Shown piece by piece: positions 13,386-15,668 of a stretch of DNA of 15,668 nucleotides. The translations under genes and the position numbers were made by a program. A model generated the notes under the pieces. The model ran no database searches, was not told where the DNA came from, and was given only the letters and a program-made list of their open reading frames with translations. The DNA comes from an uncultured Paracoccaceae bacterium. Lineage in GTDB: Bacteria > Pseudomonadota > Alphaproteobacteria > Rhodobacterales > Rhodobacteraceae. The stretch covers positions 1-15,668 of the forward strand of contig CALFYQ010000281.1 in assembly GCA_937952085.1 (NCBI GenBank), read 5' to 3'. The first letter of the stretch is position 1. Every line of letters begins with the position of its first letter.

Positions 13386-13874
13386 GCCGAAGGCCTCCGG
13401 CCGGATCTCCCGCGCCATACGGTCGAGCACGGCGTTGGCGAGGCCGGGCTCCTTGCCCTCCGGGAAGAAGGCGCGCGCCACGTCGACATATTCGGTGATG
13501 ACGACCTTCGGCGGCGTCCGCGCCTCGCCGAGAAGCTCGCCGCCCGCCGCGCGGAAAAGCGCCCGCAGCGTCGCGTCGATCCGGCCGAGCGGCCAGGTCT
13601 CCTTCAGCACCCGGTCGGTGAGCTGGTCGATTTCCGCCTGCCGGTCGAGCGCGTGCTTCAGGAGCCGGCGGAAGAGCGCCACATCGGCCTCGTGATACTG
13701 GTCGCCGTCGATCTCGGCGCCGAGCCGGTGCGCCTCGAATTGCTCGCGCACCACCTTCACCGGCTGGCCGGTCATCTCCATCTGGTAAAGCGCCTGCACC
13801 GCGCCGAGCCGCGCGGCGGAGCGCATCAGCCGGGCGTCGCGCCCCTGCGGCGCCTGAACCTCGCGCGGGCTCAT
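13380..13874 (-). CDS. nusB: Transcription antitermination factor NusB
   Basis: All-helical RNA-binding protein that joins NusE (ribosomal protein S10) on boxA of rRNA leaders. The 164-residue product begins at the ATG at 13872-13874, which overlaps the ribH stop (ATGA). The family signature is clear: RLMRSAARLGAVQALYQMEMTG at 15-36 (arginine-rich helix 1), DQYHEADVALFRRLLKHALDR in the middle, RIDATLRALFRAAGGELL, and the late PPKVVITEYVDVARAFFPEGKEPGLANAVLDRMA. Length is normal for alphaproteobacteria. The last 12 codons and part of the stop lie in the 37-bp repeat at the element junction, so the present 3' end appears to be element-supplied. The protein stays intact, with the stop now TAA rather than the TGA of the displaced copy. 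Confidence 0.96.
   Translation of the reverse strand: MSPREVQAPQGRDARLMRSAARLGAVQALYQMEMTGQPVKVVREQFEAHRLGAEIDGDQYHEADVALFRRLLKHALDRQAEIDQLTDRVLKETWPLGRIDATLRALFRAAGGELLGEARTPPKVVITEYVDVARAFFPEGKEPGLANAVLDRMAREIRPEAFGG
13382..13418. repeat. Right 37-bp direct repeat: current 3' end of nusB
   Basis: This is the functional copy of the repeat, in frame with the rest of nusB and including its last 12 sense codons. In the integration model it is the attR-like junction, with the exact crossover somewhere inside the identical 37 bases. On its left, where the left repeat is preceded by the ATPase gene's end, it is preceded by A+T-rich element DNA. Confidence 0.85.
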
Positions 13875-14335
13875 GCGAACCGCCGTTTCAGCGCGAGAAG
13901 GTGAAGCGCCGCCGCCGCAGCGCCGCCGCCCTTGTCCATCCGCGCCGGATCGGCCCGAACTTCGGCCTGGGCGAGGTTCTCGACCGTGAGAATGCCATTC
14001 CCGAGGCAGATCCCGCGCTCGATCCCGAGCAGGGTCAGCCCGCGCGAGGAATCGTTGCAGACCGTCTCGTAATGCGTCGTCTCTCCCCGGATCACGCAGC
14101 CGAGCGCGACGAAGGCGTCATAGCGCCCCTCGGCGAGCCGGATCGCCACCGGAACCTCGAGCGCGCCCGGCACCTCGATCAGCTCCGCCTCGGCGCTCGC
14201 CGCCTCGCAGACGGCCCGCGCGCCGGCGATCAGCATGTCGGCGACGCCGCGATAGAAAGGCGCCGCGACGAGGAGAACCTTCGGCCGGTCCTCGAACCGG
14301 GGCAGGGGCAGGCCGGGGCCGCTCGCTTCGGCCAT
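13871..14335 (-). CDS. ribH: 6,7-dimethyl-8-ribityllumazine synthase (RibH)
   Basis: Condenses 5-amino-6-ribitylamino-uracil with 3,4-dihydroxy-2-butanone 4-phosphate, the penultimate step to riboflavin. The 154-residue protein starts at the ATG at 14333-14335. Recognisable elements are the aromatic substrate-stacking region AAPFYRG (24-30), VPGALEVPVA (55-64), GCVIRGETTHYE (79-90) with the catalytic His88, and GNGILTVENLAQA with the following RADPARMDKGGGAAAAALHLL. Length is standard. The gene sits 3 bases after ribB and overlaps nusB, so the three are one leftward operon, an order common in alphaproteobacteria. The substrate partner is made by the adjacent RibB. Confidence 0.97.
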   Translation of the reverse strand: MAEASGPGLPLPRFEDRPKVLLVAAPFYRGVADMLIAGARAVCEAASAEAELIEVPGALEVPVAIRLAEGRYDAFVALGCVIRGETTHYETVCNDSSRGLTLLGIERGICLGNGILTVENLAQAEVRADPARMDKGGGAAAAALHLLALKRRFA

Positions 14336-14338
14336 GGC

Positions 14339-15457
14339 TCAGGCCTCCAAGCCGGAAATGCGCCGCGCGCCGGTAATCGAAAGCCCGTAGGCGTCCAGCC
14401 CCACCACGTCGGGCTTCGGCGAGTTGGTCAGCAGGATCATGTCCGTCACTCCGAGCGCGGCGAGAATCTGCGCGCCGACGCCGTATTGCCGCAGCCGCTT
14501 CGGCGCGTCGCTCGCCCCGGCCGAGAGCCGGCGGGAGACGAGGTCCGGCGTCATGTCGCGGAGGAGGACCAGCGCGCCGCGCCCTTCCGCGGCGATCGCC
14601 TTCATCGCCTCCTGCGCCTGGCCGAAATGGCCGCCCTCCATGCCGAGCACGTCTTCGAGGATGTCGAGCTGGTGCATCCGCACCAGGGTCGGCGCGCCGC
14701 CGCCGATCTCGCCCTTCACCAGCGCCAGATGCTCCACCCCGGCCGCCGCGTCGCGGAAGACGCGGAGCGTCCAGTCGCCGCCGATGGCCGAGCGCATCGT
14801 GCGGGAGGCGACCTCGCGCACCAGGCTGTCATGCCGCCGCCGCCAGGCGATCAGGTCGGCGATGGTGCCGATCTTCAGCGCGTGGCGCTGCGCGAAGGCG
14901 ACGAGGTCCGGCAGCCGGGCCATCGTGCCGTCGTCCTTCATGATCTCGCAGATCACGCCCGAAGGGTTGAGCCCGGCGAGGCGGGAGATGTCGACCGCCG
15001 CCTCGGTATGGCCGGCGCGCACCAGAACGCCGCCCGGCTTGGCGCGGAGCGGGAAGACATGGCCCGGCGTCGCGATGTCCTGCGGCCCGGAGGCCGGGTC
15101 GATGGCGGCGGCGACGGTCCGCGCCCGGTCATGCGCCGAGATGCCGGTCGTCACCCCTTCGCGCGCCTCGATGGAGACGGTGAACGCCGTCTCGTGGCGG
15201 GACTGGTTGGCGGCGCTCATCAACTGGAGGCCGAGCTTGTCGATCCGCTCGCCGGTCAGCGCGAGGCAGATCAGGCCGCGGCCGTGGATCGCCATGAAGT
15301 TGATGGCGTCGGGCGTTGCCATTTGGCCGGGGATCACCAGGTCCCCCTCGTTCTCCCGGTCCTCCTCGTCGACGAGAATGAACATGCGGCCGTTCCGCGC
15401 CTCCTCGATGATCTCGGAGGTCGGCGAGATGGCGTCGCTGTAGGTGGTTTCCTTCAT
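14339..15457 (-). CDS. ribB: 3,4-dihydroxy-2-butanone 4-phosphate synthase with degenerate RibA domain
   Basis: Converts ribulose 5-phosphate to 3,4-dihydroxy-2-butanone 4-phosphate and formate for riboflavin synthesis. The 372-residue protein starts at the ATG at 15455-15457, preceded on its strand by GAGGAAG. The N-terminal DHBP synthase domain (1-205) has DEEDRENEGDL (30-40), GRGLICLAL, PGHVFPL (131-137), RAGHTEAAVDISRLAG (147-162) and the Glu171 region GVICEIM: all catalytic features are intact. The C-terminal part (about 206-372) aligns in outline with GTP cyclohydrolase II (VRMH, EGRGALVLLR, LLTNSPKP). However, it contains no cysteine at all, so the three zinc ligands are missing, and the RQEGRNIGL catalytic segment reads RDMTPDLVSRRL. 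It is therefore not an active RibBA; a separate RibA must exist elsewhere. Such fusions with dead RibA halves are known in Rhodobacteraceae-type bacteria. Confidence 0.95.
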   Translation of the reverse strand: MKETTYSDAISPTSEIIEEARNGRMFILVDEEDRENEGDLVIPGQMATPDAINFMAIHGRGLICLALTGERIDKLGLQLMSAANQSRHETAFTVSIEAREGVTTGISAHDRARTVAAAIDPASGPQDIATPGHVFPLRAKPGGVLVRAGHTEAAVDISRLAGLNPSGVICEIMKDDGTMARLPDLVAFAQRHALKIGTIADLIAWRRRHDSLVREVASRTMRSAIGGDWTLRVFRDAAAGVEHLALVKGEIGGGAPTLVRMHQLDILEDVLGMEGGHFGQAQEAMKAIAAEGRGALVLLRDMTPDLVSRRLSAGASDAPKRLRQYGVGAQILAALGVTDMILLTNSPKPDVVGLDAYGLSITGARRISGLEA

Positions 15458-15540
15458 GGGGCGCTTCCTCGGTCGCGCCGCACTTAACGCGCGTCGGCGG
15501 GAAAGGCGAGAGGGCGGGGCGTGGACAATCCGGCGCCGGG

Positions 15541-15569
15541 TTGACGTTACTATATTACCAAGGTAACAA
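15541..15569 (+). promoter_or_regulatory. Promoter and TTAC/GTAA operator of the terminal RHH gene
   Basis: TTGACG (15541-15546) and TAACAA (15564-15569) are 17 bases apart. The -35 is close to consensus; the -10 is moderate. Half-sites lie between them: TTAC at 15547, TTAC at 15555 and GTAA at 15563, so that GTTAC-N12-GTAAC and TTACC-AA-GGTAA are both dyads. Repeated short half-sites 8 bases apart are typical of ribbon-helix-helix operators, and the next gene encodes such a protein. This suggests autoregulation. The leftward ribB operon starts about 85 bases away and could be affected. Confidence 0.55.
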
Positions 15570-15577
15570 ATCGCATC

Positions 15578-15668
15578 ATGATCGAACGTGTCCAGACCGG
15601 CGTTCGGCTCGAAAAGCGGCTTCTCAAGGTGCTGAAGGCGCTGGCGGAGCATCGCGACATGAGCCTCG
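15578..15668 (+). CDS. Ribbon-helix-helix DNA-binding protein, partial (cut by window end)
   Basis: Only the first 30 codons are present, from the ATG at 15578. Residues 3-10 (ERVQTGVR) look like the DNA-contacting beta strand of a ribbon-helix-helix (Arc/CopG-like) fold. LEKRLLKVLKALAEHRDMSL fits the first helix and the turn into the second. No Shine-Dalgarno sequence precedes the ATG. The predicted -10 element ends 8 bases upstream, so transcription would begin at or within about 3 bases of the start codon, implying a leaderless mRNA. It may be a small autoregulated transcription factor or the antitoxin of a toxin-antitoxin pair; the next gene, beyond the window, would decide. Confidence 0.65.
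   Translation, partial: MIERVQTGVRLEKRLLKVLKALAEHRDMSL

Larger units (their letters stand above)
12744..13418. mobile_element. Small integrated element at the 3' end of nusB (no integrase)
   Basis: Two exact 37-bp direct repeats (12744-12780 and 13382-13418) bound an A+T-rich block inside very G+C-rich DNA; the repeat-to-repeat period is 638 bases. This is the architecture left by site-specific integration into the 3' end of a gene, where the element supplies a replacement for the end it displaces. Inside is one small leftward gene (12890-13297) plus several dyads and short repeats, and no recombinase, transposase or replication gene. It could be a non-autonomous element mobilised in trans, or the remnant of a larger island after internal deletion. 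The boundaries rest on the repeats; mobility is inferred. Confidence 0.7.

Noticed and set aside
15458..15540. FMN riboswitch ahead of ribB
   Set aside because: The gap to the ATG is short, and I see no conserved RFN-element segments in it.
1..15668. tRNA, rRNA and CRISPR arrays
   Set aside because: No cloverleaf-like segments with conserved T-loop bases, no rRNA motifs, and no regularly spaced repeats with unique spacers were seen; reading was by eye only.

Overview
The window is G+C-rich DNA (roughly two thirds or more by eye) with strongly GC-ending codons, GTG/TTG starts and dense 1-4 bp gene overlaps. The gene content is a Tad (Flp-type IVc) pilus cluster beside a ribB-ribH-nusB riboflavin/antitermination cluster. 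The D5-type Flp pilin, an OmpA-like lipoprotein after the secretin, and a RibB with a dead RibA half all point to an alphaproteobacterium, most likely of the Rhodobacterales/Paracoccaceae kind. This assignment is inference from protein style, not from a search.

Layout. Positions 1-292 hold no convincing gene but contain a perfect operator-like dyad (135-151) and a leader hairpin (208-242) ahead of the pilin gene. From 293 to 12735 all genes run rightward: flp pilin, cpaB, cpaC secretin, an OmpA-domain lipoprotein, two TadE-like pseudopilins, cpaE/tadZ, cpaF/tadA ATPase, tadB, tadC, two TPR lipoproteins (tadD-like), cpaA/tadV prepilin peptidase, and a winged-helix AAA+ ATPase of unassigned function. 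Together they would make, cleave, export and assemble an Flp pilus: CpaA cleaves Flp and the TadE proteins, CpaF powers the TadB/TadC platform, CpaE places it in the cell, and CpaC with CpaB and the lipoproteins forms the outer-membrane exit. Secondary promoter and hairpin signals sit before cpaB and cpaC.

Positions 12744-13418 are the surprise. An A+T-rich block lies between two exact 37-bp direct repeats of the 3' end of nusB, giving a 638-bp repeat-to-repeat unit. It looks like a very small integrated element that entered the end of nusB, carried its own replacement for the gene's last codons, and left the old end behind. Its only cargo is a small membrane protein with a zinc ribbon. No integrase is present. 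The element holds a 29-bp near-perfect palindrome, A+T-rich inverted repeats, and short direct repeats at both edges.

From 13380 to 15457, leftward, is the operon ribB (with a degenerate GTP cyclohydrolase II domain) - ribH - nusB. At 15541-15668 a divergent rightward promoter with TTAC/GTAA half-sites precedes the first 30 codons of a ribbon-helix-helix protein cut by the window end; its transcript may be leaderless.
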